Notes: generated from the sequence alone by a model not told the origin. A stretch of 64,000 nt of DNA from Hemerocallis citrina (GCA_017893485.1 CM030365.1:29596289-29660288), one strand, 5' to 3'; shown: positions 1-11,214, numbered from the stretch's first letter. Made by a program: numbers and translations.

Positions 1-1107
1 GACGAGACATTAATTAGGGAAACACGGGCCGCTCCTCCAAGTACAGTCTCTACTTTGTCTACTACTTAAATCACCCTTTAAACCACAGCTTGTTAATTAT
101 TTTATCGATACAATGATACAATATGCAATCAAGGGACATTTCGATGAACGATAGTATCAATAGGAGGACAATAGGATGGTAACATGAAATAGGAGAATTA
201 TAATGGTGACAATAACAAATTGGGATCATGCAATGCAACATACATACATTAATTCATGCAATTGAACGATATAGAAACAATTAGTTTATTAAAAACTAGA
301 AGATAAAATTCTGGATAGCAAGAGTAGTAGGTACAAAAATACAGTTTCCCGCTGTTTTAGAAATCAAAAACAGAATCCATAAAAATTCTAGAAACTAGAC
401 TTACACATGATTCCAACCCATATTTAAAGTTTAAAATCCGATAAAAATAGCTAGGATAAACACATTTTTCTTTACAGATTTCATGTTCAGGCAGAAATTC
501 AGCATCATGTTATTAGAATTTTAGAATCAGCAAAAACTCAATAATAAATTCATTAAAAATATTTTCTACGCACTTAAACATGATTACTAACAATCTGAAA
601 ATTTTCAGAGTAAAATTTTAACATTTGATCAGCCTTTTAACTGTTTAAACAAGAAATGTAGAAGAATCTGGAAATCTGAAAGTAAAGATACAGTTATAGT
701 AAAATGGACATAACTTTTGCTACACAACTCGGGATTCAGAAATTAAAGAAGTTTTGAAAACTAGAAAGATAAGACTACAATTCTCATTCAGAAAGTAATT
801 CATTTTAATATTATTTACTGGGTCGAAAATAGCAGTCGAGATACATCTAACAATCAAGATACAGGTTTTAGGGTATTTTTCATGAAATAATTTAATTAAA
901 CATGATGACTATCAATTCTACTAGTCGATAAACTTCTCAATCAGAATGAAGGGTATAAAATATGGTAAATAAGATTAAGAACACATACATACATCAATTT
1001 ATCATCAATCAACCATCAATCGATCAAACAATATACAACCCAGCAATTCTCTACAACAATTTATTTGTGTGAAAATTATATGAACAGCCCTATTATCAAT
1101 TCTATAT
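1..1107. other. AT-rich flank, no gene seen
   Basis: No long reading frame, RNA gene or recognisable transposon protein is visible here. The stretch is AT-rich and has one TATA-like string (TATAAAATA at about 954-962). It lies outside the TATAT target duplication of element C, so it is the older sequence into which C inserted. It could be host intergenic DNA or an unrecognised, decayed LTR. Confidence 0.5.
1103..1107. repeat. Left TSD of element C (TATAT)
   Basis: TATAT sits directly before the 5' LTR start (TGTAATAACCC) and is repeated at 50266-50270 directly after the 3' LTR end (GGTGCTACA). A matching 5-bp duplication supports 1108-50265 as one insertion. The bases are low-complexity, so a chance match is possible, but LTR identity and internal order agree. 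Confidence 0.75.
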
Positions 1108-1135
1108 TGTAATAACCCGGATAATATAATGCTTT

Positions 1136-1198
<63 letters not shown>
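1136..1198. repeat. (AT)n microsatellite in LTR C
   Basis: This is about 60 bp of uninterrupted AT dinucleotide some 30 bp into the LTR. The same site holds AT runs in the 3' LTR (46797-47086, where a MITE splits it) and a shorter TATATATA run in the C-type LTR at about 62270-62300. The repeat is therefore part of the family LTR, not a local accident. Confidence 0.9.
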
Positions 1199-1201
<3 letters not shown>

Positions 1202-2264
1202 CTGTATGTATATATATATTGCAGTGTTTCTTTGATTATATATGTATGAATGATGAAGTGAATTTATGTGTTTGGGGCAGTTCATGTGGATGGTTGAGTT
1301 GTGATGGTGCACGAGAATGAGAAGGACTGATACTAGTACATATACTAGCTTTCAGTGCGGTGTCTATGAAAATATGTAATTGTATGGTACTTCAATGGGT
1401 ATGTTTTGCATGCACTCAAATCTAACCTCTCATCTCTCACTTAGATCTTGATCAAGACCAAAAAAAATTCAGCCCAAGCTTCATCTCAAAAACAAGGGCC
1501 TAGAACCTTGGTTTTGGGGAAAACCACCTAGCTACCTCACACTACCCCCTCACCTATCTTGTGCCGGCCTACCCCCTCTCTCCCTCACTCCTCTCTTGAT
1601 TAAATACCCCTTTCTCAGCTCTTGAGCTCTGAAAATTTCAGAAAAGAAAAAAAAAATAAAGAAAAGGAAGGAGTGAAAGGAGCTACAAAGAGAAGTGTTC
1701 TCAAGCTTGGAGTAGGATTTTGGAGGAGGAAGCTCACAGCACACCCTATCGTCTCAAGCCAACTAAGGGTGGGGAGTTCTCTAAACCTGTTCTTTTTCAT
1801 TCTTGTTTATTTACTTGCATGCATGAGTAATAGTAGTATGAGAATGGTTGTATAAGAGTAGATTGTTAGAATCTGGAAGTAAAAACAAAAAAATGATCTG
1901 CATGTCATTTTTCTGAATTTCTGAATTTTTTCTGAATTTTTAGGAATTTGATGATGAAATTTATACAGGATGATCTCGTATATATCTAGAAGATGCATGA
2001 TTTATTTCGAAATTTTCTGATGATATTTGATATTTTAATAAAATCGATTATGATGACTGAGTCGTATGGCAGAGACTGGGTCTGTCTATTTTGATAACTG
2101 AACATGTGGAAATTTTTAGAATTAATTGACATATGATCTAGTTCTGAAATTTTTACCATATTATCTTGAATTCATCTAGACTCTACGGAAAAATTATTTC
2201 GATGATGTTTGATACATGTTCAAAATTAATTAATCAAGAGTAGTCAAGACAGTAAATGAGGAAC

Positions 2265-2269
2265 AGCAT
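2265..2269. repeat. Left TSD of solo LTR A (AGCAT)
   Basis: AGCAT lies before TGTAACACCCC and is repeated at 23749-23753 after GGGTGTTGCA. Joining the flanks restores continuity with the uninterrupted 3' LTR of C near 48140. Confidence 0.85.
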
Positions 2270-3278
2270 TGTAACACCCCGAATTCCAAAACAAACTGAA
2301 TTCGAAGTTCCACAGGATCTTTACACTTCTTTCGTACAATTTTACAAGGAAATAAAAACTTTTTGTTACATCAGAGTTTATACTTACATTACATATTTAC
2401 AGCGGAAGCAATTTTACAACAAATACATGAATTTAAATGTACAACGCTTGGATCATTCTTTAATCTGCATACATTCTTTAGTCTTGTTAATCACTTTACC
2501 CTGCATAAAAACTGTGGGTGCGTCAGTTGCTTACAACCGTCGAAATATTATATACCTGTAGCGCCCCGAATTTCTAATAAGATATCTTAGAAAATACGTG
2601 GCACATTCCCAGCAATCCACTTCAATATAATATTAAACACAACCAACACCACTAAATTTTTTAACTTTTATTACATCAATCACTTACATAGCACAGCGGA
2701 AATTAAAACATCTCAACTCATAATTTTCTTTATTTACAACACAATCTTTTTACAACTCTGCTTTTACAAATTTAGACAAAACTCTTATTAAGTCACTTTT
2801 TCTCAAAACCAACTCAAGCATCCAATCTCCAACTCTAAGCAACAACCTGCATCATGTGAGGCTAGAGATGATCCCTAACCCCCAAACTAAAGGGGTCAGC
2901 CATAAATGGTGTGAGTGACATAAAATCAACAAACAACATAAATGAACATACCTCACAAATTCTGAAACAACATATATTAAATAAGAAATGGGAAGTGAGA
3001 AATGACAGTAAACGTGAAAACATCAAGTGGAACTAAACTAAGTGTCGGGGTGTAGAAAACAGAAAACCACATGCATAAATCCAAGTCAAGAAAACACAAT
3101 TTCTATATGCTGACTCACTAATGCGTACTTGTCGGAGTCTACGCATCACATTCTACATAGGTCTGGTGCAAGCTCTTAACGTCTTCACTTCATAGGGTTC
3201 AATCCCCCGCTATGCAACTAATCCTAACACGATGACTACTATGAGATAAAAATAAACTATGGATAGTATCTCATGCCC

Positions 3279-3549
3279 GATAATTCCGGAGATAGATCCC
3301 ACACCCAAGATATTTCACTTGAATAATTCCGGAGATCATCCCACACCGAAACATTGACACGTCACCACACGAATACCACATGTGCTTCACCTCGACTCCG
3401 ATAATTCCGGAGATCAATCCCACACCACAAGTAGTTACCGTGATAATTTCGGAGATTGTCCCACACCACAAGACTGTGATAATTCCGGAGACATATCCCA
3501 CACCACTTATAATCTACTGTGATAATTCCGGAGATTAAATCCCACACCG
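3279..3549. repeat. GATAATTCCGGAGA repeat array, LTR1
   Basis: Six imperfect units share the core GATAATTCCGGAGAT, a few variable bases, then TCCCACACC, and are spaced about 35-75 bp apart. Equivalent arrays are at 10943-11214 and 18608-18879. A single related motif (AATTCTGGAG...TCCACACC) is present in LTR A at about 53167. The array keeps a minus-strand frame open, which is a by-product and not a gene. Confidence 0.8.
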
Positions 3550-3949
3550 AAAGCCATACTGAGTTTCTTGACTCATGTTCCCGTTCATCATATCACCACT
3601 AGTGCCTGTCCTTATCGTTTTTGGGTTAATTAATTACTTAACGAATCTCCTAGAGTGGTGTACCCTACCGACCTAAATTTAAAACTGAATAACTGAACTA
3701 CCTCTACGGGCGTCAACAAATAACTCAACACCGGTATACTAGGGTCACACACCTCTAGAGACACAAACTCAAAAGTCTAAACCAAAGTCCCACTAAACAA
3801 AGGTGGCTCAACTGAATATCTCAAATCAAGTACTAAACTGAATGTCTCAAAATCAAATATTGAACTGAATGTCAAGTATAGACTGAATTATCTGAAAACC
3901 AATCATTCGAAATAACACTCAAACTTACCAAGATCCTTCAGTACCAGTT

Positions 3950-4360
3950 GACTTATACTGTAGTAAGTCGACTGCCCAGAGGATAAATATCCAAAATTTC
4001 ACAAAAATAAACTAAGTCATGTAAGTCGACTTATAATTGAATCAGTCGACTTACCAGAGGTAAATTCCAATAATTTCTCAAAATATATTCTAAGTACGTA
4101 AGTCGACTGAAAGGAGTCATAGGTCGACTGTCCAGAAAGGACTAATAATTTTTACAAAATAAATTCCTCAGTGAACCAGTCGACTGCCTACGAGCTAGGT
4201 CGACTGTCCAGAAAGAACTCATAATTTTTACAAAATAAATTCCTCAGGAACCAATCGACTGCCTACGCGCTAGGTCGAGTGTCCAGAACGATTTTTCATG
4301 GATTCTAAAATACAGTAGCAGGCTCGTACCAGTCGACTGTACAGTAGGCCAGTCGACTGT
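3950..4360. repeat. Paired GTCGAC palindrome cluster, LTR1
   Basis: A series of AGTCGACT-type palindromes occurs in pairs about 20-30 bp apart, with AT-rich spacers (AATTTTTACAAAATAAATTCCTCAG) between pairs. LTR1 has a few point-mutated copies (GTTGAC, ATCGAC). The cluster recurs at 11608-12025 and 19273-19690, and in related form in LTR A. Function unknown. Confidence 0.8.
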
Positions 4361-5535
4361 CGGCCTACAGTTTTTCACAATTTTAGATCTGATTACAAAA
4401 TCAAAACTGGGGTTTTCTAAAGATTCATTGTTTATGAAAATAGTTCGTATTCAGGCAAAATGACAAATCTCAACAAATCCTCATTATGGATATATTATTC
4501 AAAACATCAATATGTCGAAACTCAAGTTCTCATGTTCTAGATCACTAATCCTTTCATTAGGGTTTCACAAGACTATATTTCTTTCACAAATCTAAATCAA
4601 AATCCGATTTACAATGTATAAGATCCAGGCGTTCACCATCCGATCATAACCATACTCAAATCTTAATCTTGTCTTTAGCAATACGATTTTATAAACAAAG
4701 ATCTACTAATCATTCGTAGATTTCACAACATGGTATAAACAACAATCATTATTCACATGAATCATACCACAATACAAGATCTATATCATTCACAACATCA
4801 ATAAACTATATTGCCACTCGCATACATGGATCAACCATAAGACAAATTTATATCATTCACAAACAAAACAAAACACACAATGTCACTCACATGAATCAAA
4901 CAATAAAATAAATTTTATATCACTCACCTTGAATTGAGAATATTCAACGAAAAGCTTTCCTTTTGCTAGATCCAAACCTCTTCTTTCTCCACCAAAATAA
5001 ATCTCCAAAAATTCTGTATTTTCTTCTCACTGACGGCTGAAAGAAATCCTTTAAATATCCGGGATTAGGAGTTTAGGGTTTTACCCCACTTTTGCAAATT
5101 AATCCTTTCCAAAATACAACTTCACATATATAGGTATAGTCTTGGAAATCCATTCAAAATTCATTTAAATTTGGATTTAAAGGTAAAATATACTCATAAA
5201 TCTCAATTGGTACTGTTCAAAACATCCATAAATCACATTTTGCACTTTAACCCTTAAAATGTCAAATTTGCAAAAAGGTCCTTCTTTTCTCAAAAATTAC
5301 AAATAGTTCCGATTAATTTCAGAAAAATCTGAAAAAATATTAAATAAATCCCAAATATTAAATAATGATTTTTCATAAAGAAAATTAAATTTTCAAACTT
5401 CTCATAAAAGTATTTGCACGTGTTTTGCACGGGTATGAAGATAAACCTTTTAGAAAATATTAATTAAATCTCCAAAAATCAATTTAAATTCATTTTCAAA
5501 TATAAAAATAATATTTGAAAATACGGGGTTCTACA

Positions 5536-5550
5536 TCACTCCCTACTTAG
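5536..5550 (-). other. B polypurine tract, left element
   Basis: On the minus strand this reads CTAAGTAGGGAGTGA immediately before the LTR start TGTAGAACCCC. That is the usual position of the plus-strand DNA primer. The same tract is at 13201-13215. Confidence 0.75.
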
Positions 5551-5735
5551 AAGAGTTCTGTCCTCAGAACTACTACAAATGAGTCCAAACCACATACCAA
5601 CAAAGGAAATAATATCTCATAAATAGAACATAGTCCAAACAATTGCATATGACAACATAATCAAAATAGGAGAATTATAACTCAATCAATGGTACAATCA
5701 TTCAAAAGAATTACAATCACACAAAAGAAATACGC

Positions 5736-6167
5736 TCATACAAAAAGTTCAGGGAAATCCTTCTGCATGCGATCCTCTGGCTCCTAATTAGCCTCCTCGA
5801 ATTGCTGATTCCTCCACAACACCTTGAACATAGGTATCACCTTGCGCATGAGAACTTTCTCTCTACGGTCAACGATCTCAACAGGCTATTCCTTATATCT
5901 CAAGTTCACCTGTAGATCTTCAGGAATCTCTACCAACTGATGATTCTGATCTGGCACATACTTCCTCAACAATGACACATGGAATACATCATGCACTTGT
6001 GCCAACTCCTCTGGAAGCTTCAATCTATATGCTGTCTTGCCAATCCGCTCCATGATCCTGTATGGCCCAATATACCTTGGCGCCAACTTGCCTCCCTTAC
6101 CAAACCTGATCACTCCTTTGGTCGGAGAAACCTTGAGGAAAACTGCATCCCCAACCTCAAACTCCAA
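5736..6167 (-). pseudogene. B1 integrase C-terminus with chromodomain-like tail
   Basis: The open part (5886-6167) begins with an EFEVGD / FLKVSP segment, then [15 protein letters not shown] (the GPY/F-type module) and [13 protein letters not shown]. Downstream, to the stop at 5736, the frame continues through VEIVDRREKVL and ends in FPELFV, a chromodomain-like tail as in Tekay/Del integrases. Three in-frame stops break it: a TGA before RDLEFEVGD (6171-6173), a TAG after YKE and a TAG in the FEEAN.EPED motif. Intact relatives have Q and W at the last two, so each fits a single C-to-T or G-to-A change. It would tether the integration complex to chromatin if intact. Confidence 0.85.
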
Positions 6168-6173
6168 GTCTCT

Positions 6174-7472
6174 TCATCGAGTATCAGCATAACTCTTCTG
6201 CCGACTCTGAGCCTCAACCAACCTCTTGCGAATCAGCTCAATCTGCTCCGACGTCTGCTGCACGATCTCAGGACCATACATCTGCCTCTCGCCAACCTCA
6301 TACCAACAAACAGGTGTCCTGCACCTCCTCCCGTACAAAGCCTCATACGGTGCCATCCCGATACTCGCATGGTAACTGTTGTTATAAGCAAACTCAACCA
6401 ATGCCAAGTATCTCTCCCAACTACCACCGAAATCCATAACACAAGCCCTCAGCATATCTTCCGGCACTCGATTCACCCTCTCAGTCTGACCATCAGTCTG
6501 TGGATGAAATGCGGTACTAAAATCAGTTCTGGTGCCTAAAGCTGCTTGTAAGCTCTTCCAAAACCTTGACGTAAACCTTGCATCTCTGTCGAAAACAATC
6601 GACACAGGAACTCCATGAAGTCTCACAATTTCCCCAATGTACAACTCAGCCAATTTCTCCATCGACCAAGTAATCTTCATGGCTAGAAAGTGAGCCGACT
6701 TAGTCAAACGGTCCACAACAACCCAAATCGAGTCATTGCCCTTCGAACTCCTCGGCAAACCCGTGATGAAATCCATACTGATATTCTCCCATTTCCACTC
6801 CGAAATGGGCAATAGTTGTAATAATCCTCCAGGTCTCTGATTTTCTGCTTTGATCTGCTGACAAGTCAGACACCTTGCCACGAAATCAGCCACATCCCTC
6901 TTCATACCAGACCACCAAAAGTGCTGTTTGATGTCCCTGTACATCTTCGTGCCTCCTGGATGAACTGACAACAAGGTACTGTGTGCTTCTTGCAAGATAC
7001 TCTCTCTCAAATCTGCATTATCTGGAACACACAACCTCTCACCCATCCAAAGAATTCCATCCTGGACACGAAACTCTGATAGCTTGCCTTCTGAAACCTG
7101 TTGCAACATCTTCTGAATCTCTGAGTCTGATCTCTGACCTTCCACAATCCTCTCTCTCAAGGACGGCTGCAGCCTCAACTGAGCCAAAGATGTCTCTAAA
7201 CCTTGCAGCACCACCTCGATACCTGCCCGATCAATCTCTACTGCCAACTCTCTGCGAGTAGTGATCAAACTCGATAAACTACTCTTCCTGCTAAGTCCAT
7301 CAGTCACCACATTCGCCTTGCCCGGGTGATACTTGATCTCAGGACGAATGTCTTCCAATACTTCCAACCACCTTCTCTGCCGAAGATTTAGATCCTTCTG
7401 TTGATAAATGTACTTCAGGCTCTTGTGGTCGGTGTACATGTTAACCTTCTCACCATAAACATAATCCTCCAC
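6174..7472 (-). pseudogene. B1 RNase H end and integrase core
   Basis: This 432-codon open segment starts in late RNase H ([11 protein letters not shown], then [14 protein letters not shown]). The integrase HHCC zinc-binding set follows: H164, H171, C201 and C204. The catalytic triad is complete: D234 in [10 protein letters not shown]295 in FDRDARFTS and E331 in QTERVN, with 35 residues between the last two. It would join element cDNA to host DNA. A frameshift near 7470 (KQWR to DYVYGEK) separates it from the RNase H segment and a TGA ends it at 6171-6173. It is the best preserved domain of the array. Confidence 0.9.
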
Positions 7473-7939
7473 TGCTTCAAGGCATAAATGATAGCTGCTA
7501 GCTCCAAATCATGTGTCGGATAATTCTTCTCATGCGGACGCAATTGCCTGGAACCATAAGCAATAATTCTGCCTTCTTGCATCAGGACACAACCCAAACC
7601 TCTGAGAGACGCATCACTGTAGATATCATAATCCTTTCCAGCTTGTGGCAAAGCTAAGATAGGTGCAGTAGTCAACCTTTCCTTTAACTCAAGGAAACTC
7701 TCCTCACACTTATCAGTTCATATAAATGTCACATTCTTCCGGGTCAAACATGTCAAAGGAACTGTAATCTGAGAATAACCCTGGATGAATCTCCTGTAGT
7801 AACCAGCTAAACCCAAGAAACTTCGGACTTCCTTCACAGACGTTGGCCTGGGCCAATCCTTAACTGCTTCAACTTTCTGAGGATCATTAGCTACTCCCTC
7901 CTTAGAAAGAATATGACCAAGGAAAGCTACCTCAGACTT
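7415..7939 (-). pseudogene. B1 RT connection and RNase H
   Basis: On the minus strand the frame reads [25 protein letters not shown], then an in-frame TGA (7718-7720) where relatives have W (FKWTEQCE in G). It continues with the RNase H signature [36 protein letters not shown] and ALKQWR. RNase H removes the RNA strand during cDNA synthesis. The frame is lost after KQWR and continues in the next segment (6174-7472), which overlaps by a frameshift. Confidence 0.85.
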
Positions 7940-8671
7940 TCAAAACTCACACTTCGACAATTTGGCATACAAGCTATGCTCCTGCAATTTCTGTAATACC
8001 GCTGTCAAGTGCATAGAATGATCCTCCTCCGACTTCGAATACACCAAGATATCGTCGATGAAAATCACCACGAAGGAGTCAATAAATGGCCTCAAAATCC
8101 GATTCATCATATCCATGAACACTACTGGCGCATTCGTCAACCCGAATGGCATTACCAAAAACTCATAGAGTCCATGACGAGTCCTGAAAGCTGTCTTACT
8201 CACATCTTCCTCCTTGAATCGAACCTGATGATACCCCGATCTCAAATCAATCTATCAAAATACAGCTGCTCCTCGAAGCCTGTCGAACAAGTCATCAATC
8301 CGCGGCAGTGGATACTTATTCTGAATAGTCACCCTATTCAACTCCCGATAGTCAATGCACATCCTCATTGACCCATCTTTCTTCTTGACCAACAATACTG
8401 GCGCTCCCCACGGAGAAGAACTCGGCCTAATAAGCCCTTTGCTCAACAGCTCCTCAATCTGCTTCATCACTTCATCTTGCTCTACAGGTGCCATCCTGTA
8501 CGGAGCCTTAGAAATCGGCACACTCCCTGGCTGAACATTGATGCAAAACTCCACATCCCTCTGCGGCGGTAATCTTGGAAAATCATCGAAGAACACCTTA
8601 GGAAAATCTCGAACAACCGGAATGCCCTTGACTTCATCTGAAATTGCCATCTTGGATACCATGGTAGCCAC
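7940..8671 (-). pseudogene. B1 reverse transcriptase
   Basis: The N-terminal half (8255-8671) has [49 protein letters not shown] and CIDYRELN, typical of gypsy RT fingers. The C-terminal half (7940-8245) has [20 protein letters not shown] and the catalytic FIDDILVYS. Two adjacent stops (TGA TAG) interrupt the AVF..IDLRSG palm motif between them, and a TGA replaces the W of CEFW at 7940-7942. Both copies of the array share these stops. Confidence 0.92.
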
Positions 8672-8692
8672 CTTCGGAATCTTCTTCTTCCC

Positions 8693-9073
8693 TTAGAAAG
8701 TCACTGCGGGTCCACCTGGTGCTTTCACCAACACTTCTTTCTGCTTGCATTCAATTGTGGCATCATATATTGCCATCCAATCAATGCCCAAGATGACATC
8801 CACTTCCAAGACTTGCAGCTCGATCAAATCGATGCCGAACAACCTCCCACCAATCTCGATATCACAGCCCTCGTAATATCGATCCGCAATCAACTCTTCA
8901 CCTGAAGGCGTTGCCACCGACAAAATCCTGCCTGGAAACAACTTAGGTTCCACACCTAAGATCTTTGCAAAACTTGGCGATAAAAAAGTATGCGATGAAC
9001 CAGTGTCAAATAAAACCTTTGCCTTTATTCCATTAATTAAAATAACTCCTGTTACAATAAGAACGATACTCAA
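8693..9073 (-). pseudogene. B1 aspartic protease
   Basis: This 126-codon open segment has the retropepsin-type site LFDTGSSHTF (DTG at residues 23-25) and the distal VILGIDWM motif near residues 93-100. It would cleave the gag-pol polyprotein. It is separated from RT by a stop near 8690 and from gag by about 55 bp with stops. The catalytic triplet is intact, so this part decayed less than its neighbours. Confidence 0.88.
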
Positions 9074-9128
9074 TCTTAAATTGTTCTCAAATAAAGGTTT
9101 TACTTATTACATTGATTCAAAATAAAAA

Positions 9129-9988
9129 TCAGAATTCTTGCATACCCTGTATTACATCTTCCGAGTTACCAGCGTCCTCCTTGGTTAATGCAAATATTCG
9201 CCCTTGCCTCTTCTGAAATTTGCATCCACCCGAACCATCCTTCCTCAATTGTGGACAATGGGGCTGAGAATGTCCTGCCTGCCCACACTGGGAACAAATT
9301 TGCTTCGCCAACTTCGGACACGCTGACCTGTAATGTCCTGCCTCCTTGCAGTAATAACAGGTCACCCCCTGAGTTGCAGGTGCCTTCTGCACCGGATCAC
9401 TGAACTTGGCCTGCTTCGCTGGGAATCCCTTCCCACTCTGGCCTGATGCTGGCCTCTTGTTCCGGTTCCATGTATCTTGCCTCTTCTGGAACTGGTCCAT
9501 ATCTTCCTCAGTCATAGCTGCTCTCCTGACCAGCTTGTCGAATCTTCTGATGCCCAACGGAATCATCCTCGACCTCAAGTTTGGCCTCAAGCCCTACTCA
9601 AACTTTTTGGCCTTCTTTGCCTCGTCAACAACTAACTCTGGTGCATATCTCAAAAGTTGAGCAAACTTGGTCTCATACTCCCGCACGGTCATGCTGCCCT
9701 GCTGAAGGTTCAAGAACTCGGTCGTCTTCTTCTCCTGAACATCTAGGGGAAAGAAGCGATCTTTGAACTCCTCCAGAAAAGCTTCCCAAGTCAACTGCTG
9801 ATCTCCCAAAGTCCTCATCAGCGACTCCCACCAGATACCAGCGTCCTTCTCTATCTGCATCGTAGCTAACTTCATCTTACTATCTGATACACCTTGGCGA
9901 ATTCAGTCTCAAGATCGATTCCCGTTCCTCGAGAACTACCAGATCCATCCTCATTGTTGCCACCATTCCTGCCCCTGGGTGCAACCAT
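9129..9988 (-). pseudogene. B1 gag with internal deletion
   Basis: The likely start is the ATG at 9986-9988 (MVAPRGRNGG...). The N-terminus reads to LETEFAKVYQIVR and then hits TGA. The next piece (9594-9875) starts in a different frame at DAGIWWESLMRTLGDQQLTWEAF. By comparison with the gag of C and G, about 75 residues are missing here, including the DDWIHQVETVFEV motif. An in-frame TAG (9594-9596) precedes the last piece (9129-9590). That piece holds two CX2CX4HX4C zinc knuckles (C78-C91 and C99-C112 of the piece) and ends in RIFALTKED. It is a nucleocapsid-type protein for RNA packaging. Confidence 0.9.
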
Positions 9989-10204
9989 TCTGAATACTAC
10001 AAAACGAGGAAAAAATTAGAGCATCACACAATTCAAACTCACATCAATATCCTTTGGCAAAACTTCACTTGTATTCCAAAGGTAAAACATCATATTTCAG
10101 TTCTATGTGATACTCACTCTTTAATGTCCACACCTAGGTACTCACACTCTAGTGTCCACACCTAGGTTATTTTTATGTCATGTTTAGTATTACTATTGAA
10201 GCGT

Positions 10205-10216
10205 GCTCTGATACCA
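10205..10216 (-). other. PBS, tRNA-iMet type, left B element
   Basis: The minus strand reads TGGTATCAGAGC five bases inside the LTR end (spacer GAGAT). This is the standard 12-nt complement of plant initiator tRNA-Met 3' end, and it fixes the element orientation as minus. Confidence 0.93.
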
Positions 10217-10542
10217 ATCTCTGTAGCGCCCCAAATTTCTAATAAGATATCTTAGAAAATACGTGGCACATTCCCAGCAATCCACTTCAATATAATATTA
10301 AACACAACCAACACCACTAAATTTTTCAACTTTTATTACATCAATCACTTACATAGCATAACGGAAATTAAAACATCTCAACTCATAATTTGCTTTATTT
10401 ACAACACAATCTTTTTACAACTCTACTTTTACAAATTTACACAAAACTCTTATTAAGTCACTTTTTCTCAAAACCAACTCTAGCATACAATCTCCAACTC
10501 TAAGCAACAACCTGCATCATGTGAGGCTAGAGATGATCCCTA

Positions 10543-10561
10543 ACCCCCAAACAAAAGGGGT
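10543..10561 (-). other. CCCC/GGGG hairpin near LTR B 3' end
   Basis: ACCCC...GGGGT forms a short stem around an A-rich loop. The surrounding string TTGGGGGTTAGGGA (minus strand) is also in LTR D at about 32221-32234 after ATGGCTAACCCCTT. It is about 320 bp from the LTR 3' end and may be an RNA structure in the R/U5 region. Inference only. Confidence 0.45.
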
Positions 10562-10803
10562 CAGCCATAAATGGTGTGAGTGACATAAAATCAACGAACA
10601 ACATAAATGAACATACCTCACAAATTCTGAAACAACATATATTAAATAAGAAGTGGAAAGTGAGAAATGACAGTAAACATGAAAACATCAAGTGGAACTA
10701 AACTAAGTGTCGGGTGTAGAAAACAGGAAACCACATGCATAAATCCAAGTCAAGAAAACACAATTTCTATATGCTGACTCACTAATGCGTACTTGTCGGA
10801 GTC

Positions 10804-10870
10804 TATGCATCCCATTCTACATAGGTCCGGTGCAAGCCCTTAACGTCTTCACTTCATAGGGTTCAATCCC
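10804..10870 (-). other. Shared LTR module (T-arm box and GATGCAT box), LTR2
   Basis: Read in the element sense (minus) there is GGGATTGAACCC (10859-10870), about 35 bp, then CCTATGTAGAATGGGATGCAT (10804-10824). Equivalents lie in LTR1 (about 3144-3210, with mutations), LTR3 (about 18469-18535) and in families A, C, D and F, in the same order and orientation. The first box matches the consensus of a tRNA T-arm / Pol III B box closely. Role unknown. Confidence 0.7.
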
Positions 10871-10942
10871 CCGCTATGCAACTAATCCTAACACGATGAC
10901 TACTACGAGATAAAGATAAACTATGGATAGTATCTCATGCCC

Positions 10943-11214
10943 GATAATTCCGGAGATAGATCCCACACCCAAGATATTTCACTTGAATAATTCCGGAGGT
11001 CATCCCACACCGAAACATTGACACGTCACCACACGAATACCACATGTGCTTCACCTCGACTCCGATAATTCTGGAGATCAATCCCACACTACAAGTAGTT
11101 ACCGTGATAATTCTGGAGATTGTCCCACACCACAAGACTGTGATAATTCCGGAGACATATCCCACACCACTAATAATCTACTGTGATAATTCCGGAGATT
11201 AAATCCCACATCGA
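10943..11214. repeat. GATAATTCCGGAGA repeat array, LTR2
   Basis: Same array as in LTR1 with changes such as AATTCTGGAG in two units. The copy in LTR3 has the same changes. Confidence 0.8.

Larger units (their letters stand above)
1108..2269 (+). repeat. Element C 5' LTR, first part
   Basis: The sequence aligns by eye with 46767 to about 48140: the same TAATATAATGCTTTTG start, AT run, TTCATGTGGATGG/GTTCGTGTGGATGG region, CT-rich leader and EcoRI-poor AT tail. It begins TGTAATAACCC and stops at the AGCAT target duplication of solo LTR A. The other part resumes at 23754. A degenerate TATA box (TTAAATACCCC, about 1600-1610) precedes TTCTCAGCTCTTGAG and may mark the promoter of this family. Confidence 0.85.
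2557..5535 (-). repeat. B LTR1 (leftmost)
   Basis: LTR1 starts TGTAGCGCCCC and ends GGGGTTCTACA on the plus strand. It is the 3' LTR of the left element in the minus-strand sense. Its left two thirds differ at many sites from LTR2 and LTR3 (for example CGAA for CCAA near the start). Its right third matches LTR2 but not LTR3. The TATA position reads TTTAAATA here rather than TATAAATA as in LTR3. Confidence 0.93.

Noticed and set aside
1076..1320. Frames with YIYIYI repeats around AT microsatellites (also 46690-46921)
   Set aside because: Translations of (AT)n; not genes.
2552..2556. Clean TSD for the B array
   Set aside because: Flanks ATACC (2552-2556) and ACACG (20867-20871) match at three of five bases only. 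A decayed duplication is possible but not shown.
3279..3549. GATAATTCCGGAGA units as a CRISPR-like or protein-coding repeat
   Set aside because: The spacers are degenerate relatives, and the array is part of all three B LTRs. The minus frame over it has no function seen.
5979..6539. 186-codon plus frame, also at 13644-14204
   Set aside because: It lies antisense to the conserved integrase of B, whose motifs and codon pattern explain the DNA. The frame has no recognisable domain.
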